Source: Prochilodus magdalenae (lineage: Eukaryota; Chordata; Actinopteri; Characiformes; Prochilodontidae). From it: DNA of 64,000 nt. The stretch covers positions 279,501-343,500 of the forward strand of contig JAMWET010003070.1 in assembly GCA_024036415.1 (NCBI GenBank), written 5' to 3'. The notes under the pieces are model-generated. The model was not told the DNA's origin. It worked only from the letters and a program-made list of their open reading frames with translations, and did no database searches. Positions 47,233 through 62,000 of the stretch are shown piece after piece. A program made the translations under genes and the position numbers. The stretch's first letter is position 1. Every line of letters starts with the position of its first letter.

Positions 47233-48063
47233 TTTTATATAAATTATATATATTATATTAAATATATAATTATATAGATTTTTTCAGACATTGTGTATAA
47301 ACCTCTGTGGTTGTGTGTGCCGTTTTCGTCCTCGGTAAGCATTTGCTCTCTGCTGAGGAAACTTGTAAAAACAATAAAGCATTGGTTTGAAGTTGCATGA
47401 GCAACACTAAGAGGCCAGTCAAATAAACAGTTTTTTGCTCACTAGCAACGCAGGCAAACAACAGACATGCTGAGTGGAATCTCAGAGGGTGTGGCACAAC
47501 AGCATGAGAGATGGAGCTGCGTATGTGTATAATGTCAGACAATTTGGCTACCATTCTCCTTCAGTGTGGAATCACGGGTCATTGTATCATCTATAGCGTT
47601 ATTCCGATGATTCACTGAGGTACTACGTGTTTTCTTTTGTCTGTGCGTGCGTTTGGAGGGGACACAAACAGCTTTCTGTTTTCCTTGGTTCATCAGGGAA
47701 AATACTGTCACCCATGGCTGATGCCCACTTTCCTCTTTCCTCTATCTAATAATGACAACAACATATTCATAATCAGTGATGTGAATGAAGTAGGGTGTGT
47801 GATACAGTTTAAATTATTTTTAAGTCAAAATGAATCAGGCTGTTTCCATTACATCAGGTCCGGTCGGTACAGACGTAATTTCTTAAATAGTCAGGGTTCA
47901 CATTTTATGTTTACATTTCTCCTTGGCCATCTCTCACCTTAAACAGATTTTGCCCTACATTTATCACTGCTGTAATACTCTTCCTAAAACTTTCTCAGTT
48001 TGTTGTTAATACGTTTATCTTAAACAGGAGTAACCTATATTGTTGGCATGCAGATCTATGACT
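47233..48063. other. No recognised gene
   Basis: AT-rich at first, then mixed sequence; a 101-codon + strand frame (47637-47942) has no recognisable domain. Confidence 0.45.
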
Positions 48064-48350
48064 TGAACTAAATTTTATTGGGCTTTAGTCAGATTTCGAC
48101 AAAATTACAGTGGGATTTGGACAGAATTGTATTAGGCTCTGGTTGGATTTGGACATAATTTGTTGTACCTTGTTGAACCAATATTGTTGGGCTCCGTAGG
48201 ATTTGGGTAGGATTTTGTCTGCCTGTTGTCAGATTTGCACAGGATATTGTCATGCTACAGTCAGATTTTCACAGAATTTTGCATGTCAAAATTTGGATAC
48301 AATCAAAAATTTGCGAAAAATCGATAGGCTTCAATCAGGTTTAGAAGCAA
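48064..48350 (-). repeat. Degenerate ~32-bp minisatellite, minus orientation
   Basis: GGGCTTTAGTCAGATTTCGA, CAGTGGGATTTGGACAGAAT and GCTACAGTCAGATTTTCACA with CAGAATTTTG recur with a unit near 32 bp. The reverse complement matches the array at 27857-28350 (CTGACTGTAGC next to ACAAAATTCTGTCCAAA). It is therefore the same family in opposite orientation. Confidence 0.75.
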
Positions 48351-51225
48351 AATGGGGCTGTAATTAGTAGAATGCTCTTTGCCACCAATGTAGTTAGATC
48401 CTGATTCTCAATTGACGGAGAACTGGAGAGCTGTGTATGATCCTGTGACCTCATGACCCATGCACAGAGAGAGTCTTTCCTTTTTTGTTGAATTATAAGA
48501 GTGCAGAGACACACAAAGCATTCTGTTTTCTTCTGTAACCACAGATCGCACACCGCAGACACAGCTGCGCACACACACGCGCGTCTCAACTGTACTGTGT
48601 GTGTTTAAACATACACACAATCTGGTGCTTCACTCGTTTTTAAACTCACGTTCACCCTGCTTCGCCGTGTGTGCGCATGCACCTGTCAAGACAAGATAAA
48701 CTGCAGAGTTCTATTGAAATGAAATTAGGCATTAAGATTATTTAGGCTCAAAAGCTCTTGAGTTTTTAATTCCCTTCACAGTCCAGTGAAACAGTCAGCT
48801 GTCACCGCTATTGTTTGTATGGTGTTTGTGTTTGATCATGTGTATCCACTTGTTAACATGAGCTGTCTAGTCAATTGACTATTACATACATATGCCATCC
48901 AGAACTAGTGATAGGTGTGGTTACTGAAATCCACAGGTATCTAAATTAACCTTAGTGTTCCCATATTTAGTTTGGTATTTACTTGTGAGTATAATGATTC
49001 CTAAAATTATTCTTTTGATTCATTTTGATCATGGGGTCACAATGAAGTGGCGTCTCGATGAAGAGCTCTCACTTTACTCTTACATTATTCACTTGTTGAT
49101 CAAATTAAGTTAATCTTGTAAACTAACAAACAAATAGTGTTAACCCTTGTTGTGGCTCCTGCAGCCAAGAACTTTCAGGAAAATGACATCCCTCTTACAT
49201 AGCACTAAGCAAATTACTTTTAAAATACATATCCCTCTCATGCAGTTTTCTGAACAGCTTGTTGAATCCCATGTTTTTTGACTGTTTTCTGGTGTGTTAT
49301 TTCACAGTTTCTGGGTAAGTCGGAAATCCAAATATATGTGCACAAAAGTGAGTTTTTCATAATACTAGCCACAGGCTCACAAGCTTTTACCAATACAACA
49401 GTAATATACACTTGTGGTATTTGCATTAAGCTTGTTTGAAATAAAATAAATATCAAGTTTCAAATATACTTCAAAAATCTTATACTTAAAAATCCTGAAT
49501 CAGTTATTTTATATAGGTCAACAATAAACAAGTTAAACTGTAGGTTTTCATTATTTATGCATTTTATTTTGTTGCTTATGATAATGTAAATTATTTTCCC
49601 TTTGTAATATTTAAATATTATCAGTTTAAAAATGTGGACATGTAATGCATAATTATGCAAAACAAATGTAGTAGTAGAGAAAAGTTCATGAACACACTGG
49701 CAACACCTCTCAAGGAGTCAAAATAACACCAGAACATGGCCAGGCCACATTCTGGCCCATTTGCAAAGCTAATTAACAGAGCACAAGATGGATGTCTTCC
49801 AGATTTTTTTTCTTTTCCATATGTATCAAGTAGCTTCGGCCCAAAACGCCCCCTGCATGTCCGGGTTCTGACCATTTGTTAACAATTAGTCACAAATAAT
49901 TTTGGTCATTTGGAATAAGTGGGATTCCACAAGCATGAAGAAAAGCACTGTTTGCAGGGGAAAGAAGGAAATGTGTCCACAGTGGATTTTTGAAAAGATG
50001 GTTATGTGCGGTCAGCGATTCCACCTGAGCACACACACACACAATAATGAATCTGTTTTTGCAAGAATTCATGCTCTGGTAACATTAATAGCCTCTGGCA
50101 TAGAGTAACAGACAGACGTTATTGAGCAACTTTTGGTGTACATACACTTGAGGACTAGTCTTTCCTCAGCTGTTGCTTATATATCTCCAATGCAAAAATC
50201 ATGCCAAACACTCTCATTTAGTATATTCTGGCATGTGTACTGTTATATTAGTATGAGAAACAGACCGGGAACTGGAGGGTCAACTGGTCCTCTGTGTGTC
50301 TGCTTCATATGTGAACCAGTGTGTGGGGTAGAAACCGGTACTGAACAAAAAACAAAAACAAAAATCACACCTAATAATGGTCTGTGCTGAATTGTAACCG
50401 ATCAGACATGACTATCAGTTCTCAACTGTTAAATTTCTTAAACTTAAATCAACAAGTCTTGAATAATATCCCTAATGTACTCCAGTATTTGGGCTTTCTA
50501 GCATTTATTTGTAATTTCATTGCTTCATGTTAGCTTACAGTTTTCTTTTTTCAGTTTTCTTTTGTCTTTTTGTCTTCGCATAAATAGTTTTTTTGTGTTG
50601 TGTGTAGAGGTAGACAAAAAAAAAATGTCCAAAAATGTAAACCTATAGTTTTAATGTAGGTACGCACACTGGTGCCAAAAAAAACATGTTCATGTGCACT
50701 GGCGCTTGGCGAGTCCAGCACAGTTCAGATCCTCAGTGTGTCACTGTACGCCACACAGGATTTCCCCCCTACAAAGCCACAGCAGATTACAATAGTGGTG
50801 ATTTGAAATTTACACATCTGATGTCTTATAATTTATGTAGGACATGCTAGTCTGCTAATTAATACCATATTATTGTTATTTGTTGTTATTATTGTTAATC
50901 ATTTGTTTTTAAATTTACCGGATAAGTCTGTATTGTTTAACAATCTGGAATAAAAGCATGGTGGCTAAAAAAAGACCTTCACACATGAGCACTGCTTTTT
51001 ATATCATAGCAATCTGTTCTGTAAAATGCAAAGTCACCTCCAAGCATTAGTGTTTTATTAGAGACATTTTAAGTAATACTGTTTGATCCATTAAACTTAT
51101 TGATGGTTAATTTTATCACTAAAACTATATATTGCTTTAGCCCCAAGATACACAGTGTGCTTGACCTTCTGTCCTCCTAACTCACTTTCTCTCTTACTTT
51201 CTCTCTCACTCTCTGTGCAGTAGAG
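48351..51225. other. Mostly unique noncoding sequence
   Basis: About 2.9 kb. 48690-48840 is non-repetitive with GAAATGAAATTAGGCATTAAG and TTTTTAATTCCC and might be a conserved element. A pyrimidine-rich acceptor-like sequence ends in TGTGCAG near 51221 but opens only a ~15-codon frame. Confidence 0.35.
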
Positions 51226-54200
51226 GTCAATAAAATGAACATTCTGCTCTTGCTGGGTGGGGAGGACTAAGCAAACCTTTGAACTGGACATTCCTGCCTT
51301 TTCACAACCACATGATCCGCTTTGGAATCCTTCTTCTCATCTTCTTAGCACCACTTCTTCTAACACACACACACACACACACACACTCATGTTTGTTCAT
51401 GTGGTGGGGGGCCGTTGTCGTCTGCCTGTCTAGGTCAGTGACAGCCTTGCTAATGTCTACAAGGGGATTTGATCAAACCGGGATGATAGATGGTGTAATG
51501 AGCGTGTCTGTGTGCGCACACACTGTTGGGGAAGTTTCTAAACCCTATGTTGACGTATCAAAGGCGGAGATTCTCTCTGAATGAACCTTTTGTAGATGTC
51601 GAACTTGTTATTGTCTTAAACACTTTACCTTTTACGGTCATTAGTGTCCTTTATTTGCATATTTTAATGTACTTCAGTGTCCTGCTTGCTCTTTAGAAAC
51701 TTATTCAGGTGCTCACTGCATGAACCACAGAAGTGGGTGCAGGAACGTAACTGGTGGTGGCATTCCAAGTAATGCTGCACTTTTATGTGTAGTACACAGT
51801 ATGCAATTTTATCTAATTTTCCTGTCACAGACCAATTTTTGACCTCAATGACAACTTCTTGCTGTCCATATCTGTTAAACCCTGCTTAGACCTGCCATAG
51901 CGACATGTAGCAAACATATTACAGCAAATTACCCCAGATGTGTGCTGTAGCAGAAGGCCCAGCATAAAATGGTGTTTTTTGAAATTATCTGTGATAGAGA
52001 TTGCACAGACTAGTTGTCTTGACTGCTAGGTATTGACACTTTACGCTTGATTTTGACTATTCAGTGATCATGTGATTGTGAAATTAAAAAGAAAACACAA
52101 CAGAGAAGACAACAGGGGAGGCGCCTTGTAATTTTGGGGTCTTTATCTCTGATTCCCTGAAGGCTAGCAGTGCAATCCATGACTTGTTGGAAAGGGCACG
52201 TCAAGCTCTACTGGGTAATCTGTGGATTATCGCTTCGTAATTTTTAGTTGTTTGTTGCAAAACATTTTCTTCTCCAGTGATTGTATTCATGACCTTAGCA
52301 AGGAGTCAGCATAGACTAATGTTTAGTCCACAGGTGGGTTGAAAAAGAAAAGTTGTTCAACTTTCTTTTTGGCAAAATAACGATACAAACTTCTTATTTA
52401 TTTTTTAGTGCGAGATTGCGGGTAAAATAGCCAGTGATCCTGCCTACATGAGGCAAGGGATTTTGCAAGCTGTGTATTATCCACATGGCCTAGTTTATGC
52501 ATTTTGCCAGTCCCACTATTGGCTTGAAACATGGATCTCTATCCAAGCCAGTCTGCATCATGCAAAACAGCAGCATAATGGATAACTCAGCATAACTCGT
52601 TTGAGTTGAAGCCTTAGCTTGAAACTCTTGCAGCAAAGACTATGAACTTTTAAGGGTTACTGTTCCAAAAAAGAACAAAGAGGTATAAATGAGGACCTTG
52701 AACAGCATAAACGCAAGGTAAAGAAAGGAGGCAGTGAATACTGGGAGTCTTCCATCAGGACTTGATCCTCTGTGTGATTTAGTCTATCGTTGGGGAGTAG
52801 ATCAGTTCCTTCAGCCTCTAGCTACATAAAGTCCCTTTTGTTTCCGTCCTCAATTGAAATATTTCCTGCCCTTTTTTTCTCTCCCTCCCTCGTTTAAGAG
52901 GGCTGTGTGGTTTATAACGTGTCTTTGGCACAGGCAGGCAGACTGACTTAACAGCAATGACCAAAAACAGAAATCTGCTGTCTGGCCAGAAAAAAAAGTT
53001 ACATTTTTTTAGCTCTCCCAGCATTTGGGCGATCGGTCAAGTGATGATATCTGTGTTTTATGAAGTGCTCATGGTAATTATTGAAGCTAACGTTGGGACG
53101 TTCCATTGTGAAGGACATTAAAAGACTGTGGGAAAAAGCAGAATCAGAATAGCGGAACACAAGCAAAAGAGTAATCTGATGGGTCAGAATAAGTTTAACA
53201 AAAACACCCAAACAGGATTAGCAGCGTGGCTTTCAGTCCTATGCACTAGGTGCTTTTGATGTCTATGAGACATCAGGTTGCCCAATTAATTACATAGTCA
53301 AGTAATTACACGTACATTTTGTAAAAATTTAAATATAGCCGTCAGTGTGTTAAACTGTAGGCAGTCTAAGCTGGTTAACGTGTATAAGGAATCTACTGCT
53401 TTGGTAACTTAGATAAACAAGTATTATCGTCAAACAGCTTCTCACAGTCTATTTCAGGAATGGGGGACATTGTGTATTCCAGAGGCTCAGGGCTTGGTAT
53501 GCCAGTGTAGTTTCACTATGCCTATGAATCCTCCTACTGAGAGTTGGAAGCTGACAAGTTTGAAAAAGGGCTTATTTTCTTATGGTACTTGGAGACTTTC
53601 CCTGAGCACGGGCAGGTGTTCTTAACAAACATTAAACAGCCTAGGGGATACACAAAGACAGAATAAGGAAGGGAAAAAGAGAAAGGGAGGGCATAAGAGT
53701 ATGCCAGAAAAACCCTTGACAAACCACCTCTAGCCATTTACTTGTAACAGCGCATGCTAATGTTAACAGCTGTTTAATAAAACATATCAGAAAAGAGAAT
53801 ATAATGGCAAGAGGCCTCATAATCCCTAAGGTGGAGTACAATACAGCAAATACTAAAAACTTAAAACTAAGCATTAAGAAAATTTTAATAATCATTAACA
53901 AATTGTCAGCCAGCCCTAGACGAGATGTATCACTACACAAGGCAACTGGCTGTGTGGAATAATGGAAGCGGAAAGGGCCGAACCTAATAATGATGTGAGT
54001 GAACTGCCCTTTTTCTACACCCACTTAGCCAGAAGAGGAAGGAGTGGTACTAAAACACAGACTGACCCTGTAAGGTTACTGTGCAGTGACCAGCCAAAGC
54101 ACATAGAGGAAGCCAGTGCCTGAAGAAAAGGCCAGAATAATTTTAAGAAATTATTAAAATAGTCTGTGGACTCTCTGTTTCAGCTTGCAGCACCTGTTTG

Positions 54201-55297
54201 AGGTTTCTGGGGGACTGAAAAATGTTCAGGAACATGAGAACAAGGGGGCAAAAAATGATGTTTTTGTAAATATAGGCATGCATATTTTGGTCTTGTGTGT
54301 GTGCTGGCGGTTGGATTTCTGTGAAATTAGCAGCTCTGTGGTTGAGAGGGGTCGTGGGTGCCAGTGTGGAGGAGCGAAGTGGTAAAACCCATTTGGATTC
54401 CTGCAGCGTTTTTCAGACACGCTGCCTCCCCTGCCGCAACAAAGGAAGCCTGTGGCTCACCAGAGACATGACGCCTGAGCTTAGTGCTACACAAATCCAA
54501 CATCTGTGTTTTTGGGCCTTGTAAGTTTGTGTATGAGTGAATGTGGTGTCTTTATACGTGTGTGTGTGTGTGTGTTAATGCGCAATTGTGCTTTTAAGTG
54601 TGTCTCACAGTGTTTGTGTGTGTTTCATGTGTATGTGCATAAGGCCTACCACTTAAATCGTTTCACTTAGATGTGGTTCTGCTCTATGTGGGTAGAATGC
54701 AGACTTTGCAAGTTGTTTAAATCAGTCGGCAGAACCAGAGATGTATGTGTGTGAGCGAGTGTGTGAAAGAGAGAAGTTTTGTACCAGGGCGTAGACAAGA
54801 GGAGAGAAAATATCTCCACTGACCACGGGAATGATCACACTTGCACCACACCCTCCAGAGTTCCCTGGCGCTAGGCTTCCTTTCAGCTTTTCTCTCTCTC
54901 TCACTGACATTCTCTCTAACTCTCTCTCACTCTCTTTCTTCCTGCCTTTGAGGTTGTGCAGTAGTAAGGAACTGATATATGCTCCACCCATGCATTTTTT
55001 GTAGCAACTTCTGTTGGACAAGCTTTAAGGAACTTTAGCAAAAATGAGAAATTGTAATTCATTTGCCCTTTATACATTTAACACATTTTTATCCATTAAA
55101 ACCATCCACAGATCCGCTTTAAAGCATATCTGATTGTACGCTGTTGCTGGGACTGTAGCCATCTCATTCCAGTACCGTTCCACTGATGCCTACTGTAAGG
55201 ACTTACCTATAACAGAATTGTGTAGAGTCTAAAGTAAGCTCTGATGATGTGATACCAGTAATGTTCCCAGCAAAGTGGAAATTGCAGATTCATAACA
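51226..55297. other. Mostly unique noncoding sequence
   Basis: About 4.1 kb with a short (AC)n at 51364-51386 and GT tracts near 54558. A 127-codon minus-strand frame (53641-54024) is hydrophobic and may be chance or decayed transposon DNA. 52985-53190 is non-repetitive (GGTAATTATTGAAGC) and might be conserved. Nothing coding supported. Confidence 0.35.
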
Positions 55298-55990
55298 TAG
55301 AGTGTCATGCAAACGTTTCGAACCCCCAGTCAAAATGTGTCAGTAGTTACATGAGTAGACAATGTACTGCTTTCCAAAAGCATAATGATAAAACCTTTAT
55401 TTTTAACATTTTCAGCACAACGACTGTATTGATTTTGTTTTGTACAATTTAGAAAAAGGAGCATAATACAAATGTTTGGGGCCCCAAGGGAATTTACCTC
55501 TCAGACAGCTTATAACTTATCAAATATGACCTTCTTGGACAAGTCATTAGAGGAAAGCCTGGCACAAGAAACATTTTACTAGTAATGGAAATAACTGATT
55601 TAATGAAATACCAACAAAATAGAGGCAAACGTCATACTGTTTGTAAAAAGTCTAGCTTCTACACCAGGATAGCTGACTGTTTTGCCATGGTCCTCACAAA
55701 CCAAGAATCTCACAGAATTTTGTAAATGGTTTAAACCCTCAAATAAGAGACTCTTAGTTGGCTACGAAAATCAAAATACAGGCTATAATACTCATGAAAG
55801 AGAGTGTTACTAAGTGATGTCCATGAAGGATGTTAAACATTTTGCTTTAGGGTTTTTTTCTGTTCGGTAAAAGGTGGAAATAAAAAAGTGATTTTGCACA
55901 AAATAACATACAATTAACAAAAATTGTCATCTTTAACTTTATAACTTTTACAGATCAGTTCATTTTGTACTACATTTACAAACACAAACA
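55298..55990. mobile_element. Probable old DNA-transposon fragment
   Basis: Starts GAGTGTCATGCAAACGTTTC with CCCAGTCAAAATGTGTC, similar to termini of Tc1-like fish elements, and continues with GTCTAGCTTCTACACCAGG, ATAGCTGACTGTTTTGCCAT and CCTCACAAACCAAGAATC, which resemble widely dispersed fish repeat sequence. The right terminus was not located, so extent and class are uncertain. Confidence 0.4.
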
Positions 55991-58900
55991 AACATGAACC
56001 ACAAATGTTTGTTGGTGTGTCATACCCATGTATGATTATTGAGGCACTCAACTACTGTTCTTTTCCAGTTCAGTCCAGTACGTTAGTTGCATGTTCTTTT
56101 TCTGAATATTCTAAAGAGAGCTGCAAACATCAGAATGTTAATGCTTGTTTGTGTTTATCCCATCAGTGTGCCTTGGCCTTTAAGGAATTTGCAGGCAACA
56201 TCCTATTCATACTTGCCAAAAATCCATCTCTACCACTGAGATACCTCTAACCGATTTATGTTGCCATTCCAATTGTTAAAGCCGTTCAACTATTCATGTG
56301 GTTCCCCTTCATACGTCAGGTGGGGACTCATTAGACAAATACCAATCTAGGCCTTAACAAAGCTGCTAGTGTCATATGGAATTGCACCTGAGCGAATAAA
56401 GTTTGCTTTTGATGTCATTGTCCAGCTACAGTCAGCAAACACCTGTACATGTGTGCTTAACACAAGTCGGACACAAAGTCTGTTTCCTATTGGAATCTTC
56501 TCTGTCCACCTTGCAAGTACATTCTGGCACCTCAGGCTGTCACCTGTCAATGTTATTGTTTGACTGTCTCCTGTCCACCTTAAGTAGTGCAGCAGTTACA
56601 ACTGGAAAACAACCTGACATCAGCCTTTCTGACTGTTTGGCTCACTTCAGCGCAGAACTGGCAACATGTAGTCTAAAGTTCTAAAGCAGTTTGCCTCATT
56701 AATGAACGTTATTTCCTTTGTGTTTGTTTAAATAAGCACACTTCTTGCATGTGTGTGCATCTGTGTCCCAAAAGATCTCTTCAAGTTTATTACCCAGTGG
56801 TAAGAAGCTGTCAGTGGACTATGTAGATCATTGGCTTCCTCTGCCCCCATGCCTGCATTCCTTGGTCAGGAATAATATTAAGAAACCAAATCAGTAAAAC
56901 AACCCAGCTATCCTCTGGCTCTCTCCATCCGTCAGTCTCTGTTGCCAGCTTCTTCCCTCTATCCTGTCCACCCCCCCAAGTCAGCCCAAACACGCAAACC
57001 ACGACCCGTCTGGTTTGGCACATTCCATCGTGAGCTAGTATCTGCCGAGAAATCGGCCTCGGCCTCGGCCCCGCCCGCTCGATCAACAAGCACATCCGGC
57101 ACATTGACCAATAAAAGTGGGAATTTTTTCCAAATGGTTTTGTAGACACGCTTACTGGTAAGTAAGCAAGATGATGTTCATTCAGTCATCCTCAACAACA
57201 TGCTCATTCTTATGCCTTCAGATCTGTGCTGGGCTGTTGAATGTCAAGCTTATGATTTCAGACAGGCTCATAAAGGTGCAATAAACGATGAGATATGAGG
57301 CGCAGTGTGTCATAAGACTTAAGAATGTCTATTATGTAAAACATCCTAAAAGCTGCACTCTGCAAGTTTTTTGTTTACCTCAACTTCACTGCATATAAAC
57401 ATTGCCTGTTGGAGACGATTCACTGCAGAATTCTTAAGAGCTCTGCGAAAGTTTCTTCTTTTTTTTCCCCACTTTACGAGCCAATACATGAAGAATTTTT
57501 GTTCTGTTTACAAACAGCAAAAGTGTAACATCTAAACATGTCTTATCAAGTTCCCATTGGTGGTTGCCTCCAGGGCTCTTTCTTTGAATTGGATGATTGT
57601 TTGGATTCTTACAGTGTGCCACATGTTCAAACACTTTCTTCAGTCTTAGAAGCACATTAGCTGACTGATGTATTGTTAAAAAATCTGACAATATTTTAAA
57701 GTATTTAAAGTATGTAAACAATATTAGAAACATGAACAAGATCATGAATAATGAATTAATCATGATCATAACTGCTGTATTTATCCATCCCGCTATGAGA
57801 TGGATAAATGAAAAATAAATAACATAGACAGTAAATGTCTACAGCTAAGTCAGAAAAGAGTCTGTGCTTCAATGTCTCCTTGTCGTTTTTTTGATGGTTG
57901 TTCCCGTCTCTAGTGATCACGTCATGATGATTCTGTCTGCCTGTGAGCATCTACCTTATTTCTTTACTGTTATTGGTCTTGGAAGGCCAACAAGCGTCCA
58001 TTATTTCAGAATGGTGTGTCTCTTGCTACTTGTCATGGGAATACTGTGCTCTTTGCCAGGTGAAAGTGTGTGTGTTTGCGTGTCCACCTTTATTTATCTG
58101 CCATGTTGGAGCTCATTGCTGAATGAGAAGCGGAGGTAGCGTTGCTTGAAAAGTTCCAGACATGAGTGACTCAGACGCCAGTGATTGATTTGAGACTTTA
58201 ATACTCCCTTGCTACCACTTCACTGCAGTTTAATGCACTACATTCATATTAATGCATATACTGCATATACTGTATTTCAATGTCTCAGATTGCTATAGAC
58301 GCCCCTACTGTCCCCTATAGTCAACAGCTCTTCAAAACTCTTAGCCTGCTTTGTGTCATTTTCTTGCCTAGCTGTACATCAGGTACAGTAAACACTCATT
58401 AGCAAATTACCATTGGGTGTTCACAGTCAGTACTTTGGTTTTTGCCACATTAAAATATAATTATGTAACTACATAATAAAAGACATAGTTTACACATAAT
58501 ATCACACATTCACACTTTGCACTTCTTCCTGTGGGATAGTAAAGTGTTTTTACTAAAGGTGTCAGTATCAGTAAAAAAAAGGGTAGTATCACGTCATCTC
58601 AAGAAATATGAAAATACAAAAAATATTTTTTTCTTCTCACACAACAACACAAATAACTGGTGAAAACTTTTCACCGAGCTGTGAATGATAAATACTTCAT
58701 ATAAAGTTATGTTACTGCTGGCAATGTTACTGCATATGTTACTGCTGGCGATAACTGTCAAATCTAAGGGCAAATCTTGCCGCATTCTAGTGGGACTGAT
58801 CTTTGAATGAATCTCTAGCACAGATGAATGTCTTAGATTTCCTGTGACTTTGCCCCTTTTTTTGGGTCTTCTATTAGGCAAACCTAGTTCTCGTGGTACT

Positions 58901-59000
58901 GGTACCTGCAGATTTCTGGTTGCTCAGAAGGAAGAGTCATTATTACCCCAAACACATTTGCTAAGGCTGGCTATTAAGTCAGCATACCCTCTTGCATAGC
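55991..59000. other. No recognised gene
   Basis: About 3 kb of mostly unique sequence. The 57046-57075 stretch is GC-rich (CTCGGCCTCGGCC). Short open frames only, none with a recognised domain. Confidence 0.35.
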
Positions 59001-62000
59001 CTTTGAGCAGCCAGACTCATTAAGTAATCTGAACTCTCCTGCTGTCATCAGTGTCTACTTCCGGACACAGCAGTTTCACGCACCATCACTACAACGCCCA
59101 GCTAAATTGAGAGGGGGAACTATATCTGTTATAGAAAACAAAGCAGCTGATACCAAAAGCGAGTTGAGTCGTGGAAAGGCGCCATAATGCCTTCATGTTG
59201 CCCAGTAACCTTGGCCCACTGAAAAGACTATTGTCTGATGGATACTCTGGGCAAAATGTCAAGAGTATAGATAAGTGTAAAGATTGAAGGCTAAAGGAAT
59301 TGTGGAGTGAGTAATATTACACTTTTTTCTTTTTAAACCCTACCTCCATTGCCTGTGTTTGTGACATACATGTAGATCTCATAACCACTCAGAGATATAC
59401 ATAGCTGTCCCCTGTGAGAATTAGCTTGCTCTTGCGGTGGCTTGGTGGAAGGTATACAGTGATTACGGCTATTTTGTTTTGTTCATCTTTTTTCAGTTTC
59501 TCTTTACACTCTCGCACCACATGTACACACACATTCCAGCCAGACCTTCTCCCCCACAAGTACAGCTGCCTAATCACTGTCAGTAGCTGAAACTCTAAAT
59601 GTAACCAAGTACTGAGGTAAGTAATGAACAGCTTTAGGCCCTAAAAGGAACACAGGGGCACGTTTTATCATGATATGGCACTGTTGACATGCACAATAGA
59701 TAATGACCATATTGATATTTGCATGGACAAAGGATAAAATTGGGGTGGGGGCTATAACCTAACATGCAATGCATAAAGGCTGGTTTGAAGACCTTTGTGC
59801 ATTGCCAATAAAGCTACATTTACACAGCAGATTAAAGTGGCTCAAATCAGATTTTCTTACAAAATCCAATTTGTGTAGAGCTGCCATTGAATTACGCCAC
59901 ATTCACATTACAGTCATTGTAAAGGTCAGCGCAGACATGACACTGTGCATGACACTCGTTCTCATGGTCTCCACTTTTAGCTTATAGCTGGTCGCAGTGG
60001 CTCTGAAGCACACACACATACACAAACATCGGCCAGCAAAGCTGCAGTATTTATAAAACAGTGGGAAAAGTGCTGAAGCCTCCCGCATTGAGGCAGTCCG
60101 GAGGGCCATGCAGGCGCTCTGTGTGTGAGCGTGCATGTTTTGACTATGGCCTTCTGAGTTCCAGTGGGGCCTTTGGCCCACACTCACACATGCCTGGCCA
60201 AGCGGAAAATCGGCTCTTTGAAACAGCGATATGCGTATTGTCCTCGGACGCTGTTATCAACCTGCTTACTGCTGGCCTTCTTTCTGCATGTACTGTTGGC
60301 GGTGCCTGAGAACCTATCACTGCACAGCAAAAGACACGCACACAATCGCACTTCAACAAGCCAACAGCACTTTAAAGTCAAAGCATATTGTGAATGTGAT
60401 GTGACACAGGACACAGGACTGATAATGCATGTCACCTAGGTTCCATCTACGGACTGGCCAATTGAAGGTGTTTAGTCTGGATGGGGTTGTATTGTTTGTA
60501 TGCATGAGGATGTATTGTTGATGCGTCAGGAAAAAAAACTTCACGTCATGTGGAGGTTCTCTCTCATGTCGTTATGTCAGTTTTCTCTCTCTTATGTCAT
60601 TGACAAAAATGGTACAACTCATTCATCATGTAATCTTTACACAAGCGTCCCAAAAACACAGTGTAGACTTTCAATAGTAATGTGTTTGCGTGTGCGAATG
60701 GGACAGCGTTTTAGCCAGCATGTCCTGCGTGTAAATGTGCAGTTGTAAAAGATCTGAGGGTGAGTGCAGTTGGTGATTGGTGTTGGCTCTCTAGCTGTGT
60801 CAGGAATGGAAACACTGTTCCTGAAGCTGCGCTTTTACACACAATAAGCCAATTTTGGTTTTATATAGACTTCTGCTTTATTGCTGCGTTTGCCCTCAGA
60901 TCACACAAGTCCTTTTGCTGTGCTGGCCCATGTGGCTTTTTCACAAGACTCTCTATTGTTTTTATTTTCTTTATGTCTTTTGATTTGGTTTGGTAGCTAC
61001 AGAGGAACCCGTTCAAGTTTTAAGGCTTTGATGACATGGGATAACCTAGGAGTTTATTGATTTTGTTCTCTCTTGTATACTGATTAAGAAACAGCGAGCT
61101 AAATATCATATTTAACTTTAGGCTTCCCAGCTTTAGGTTCAGCCAAAAATCAAATGTACACATCTTTTCCCAGTGGAGCTATGAGACTAATGTAGCTACA
61201 AGAAATGCAAGTACCTCAGTAATTATTAGGCAGGCACTTAAGTTTTGGCAACTGAAAAAGGTACTTCTTTTGGCCAAAAGACAAAATGGGAAACATTTTG
61301 ACAGAAAAAAACAATAATTAAATATAGCCCTACAACAAGAGTTCACAAAGAGTTAGACTAATTATTTTAACATTGTTTGTTTACTCCTTTACTAGTCAGT
61401 AAAGACACCGAATAGCTTGAGCAGCAGTTCAGATTAATTTCTCATTTTCTGTGGGGACAAGTGATTTACAAAATAATGACTGTTTATAAGTTTTGTTAGC
61501 ACCTAAATTCATGCCATTCCACTCAATACAAAAAGCTTACCAAAACGCTATTAGCTGCCACAGTTCTGAAAAAGATGAAAAAAAAATCACAAACAACTGA
61601 GTTGTGAGCAAAGTACACACTAGAAATAACAATCTTTAACTGATTTCTAATGTTGACAATGTTGGACATCATAGCACATATTGTAGCCTCGATGCTGTAC
61701 TGATTTTAGTAAGTTTATTTAAATTGTTGTTATTTATTGTCAGATTTTGGTTTTGTTTTTAGGGCAAGTGTCATCAATACTAACTAGCATTGCATGACCC
61801 GTCATCACACACTTGCTTAAACAAATTATCCAGGAAAACATATGAAGAGGATTTATGAAGTCTTCCCCTCCTTCATTTGCATGTTAATAAGTGATTGTGA
61901 TTGTCAGGACTGAACGGCCCTGTCCTCACCTTATCAATGAGACCATCAGCTGTTGAGAGGGATTTAAGAGTGTGCGAGTGTGCGTGTTCTCTTTGTTATG

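Noticed and set aside
51180..51290. Excellent pyrimidine tract ending in TGTGCAG
   Set aside because: All three frames close within about 15 codons and no donor follows; treated as a cryptic acceptor.
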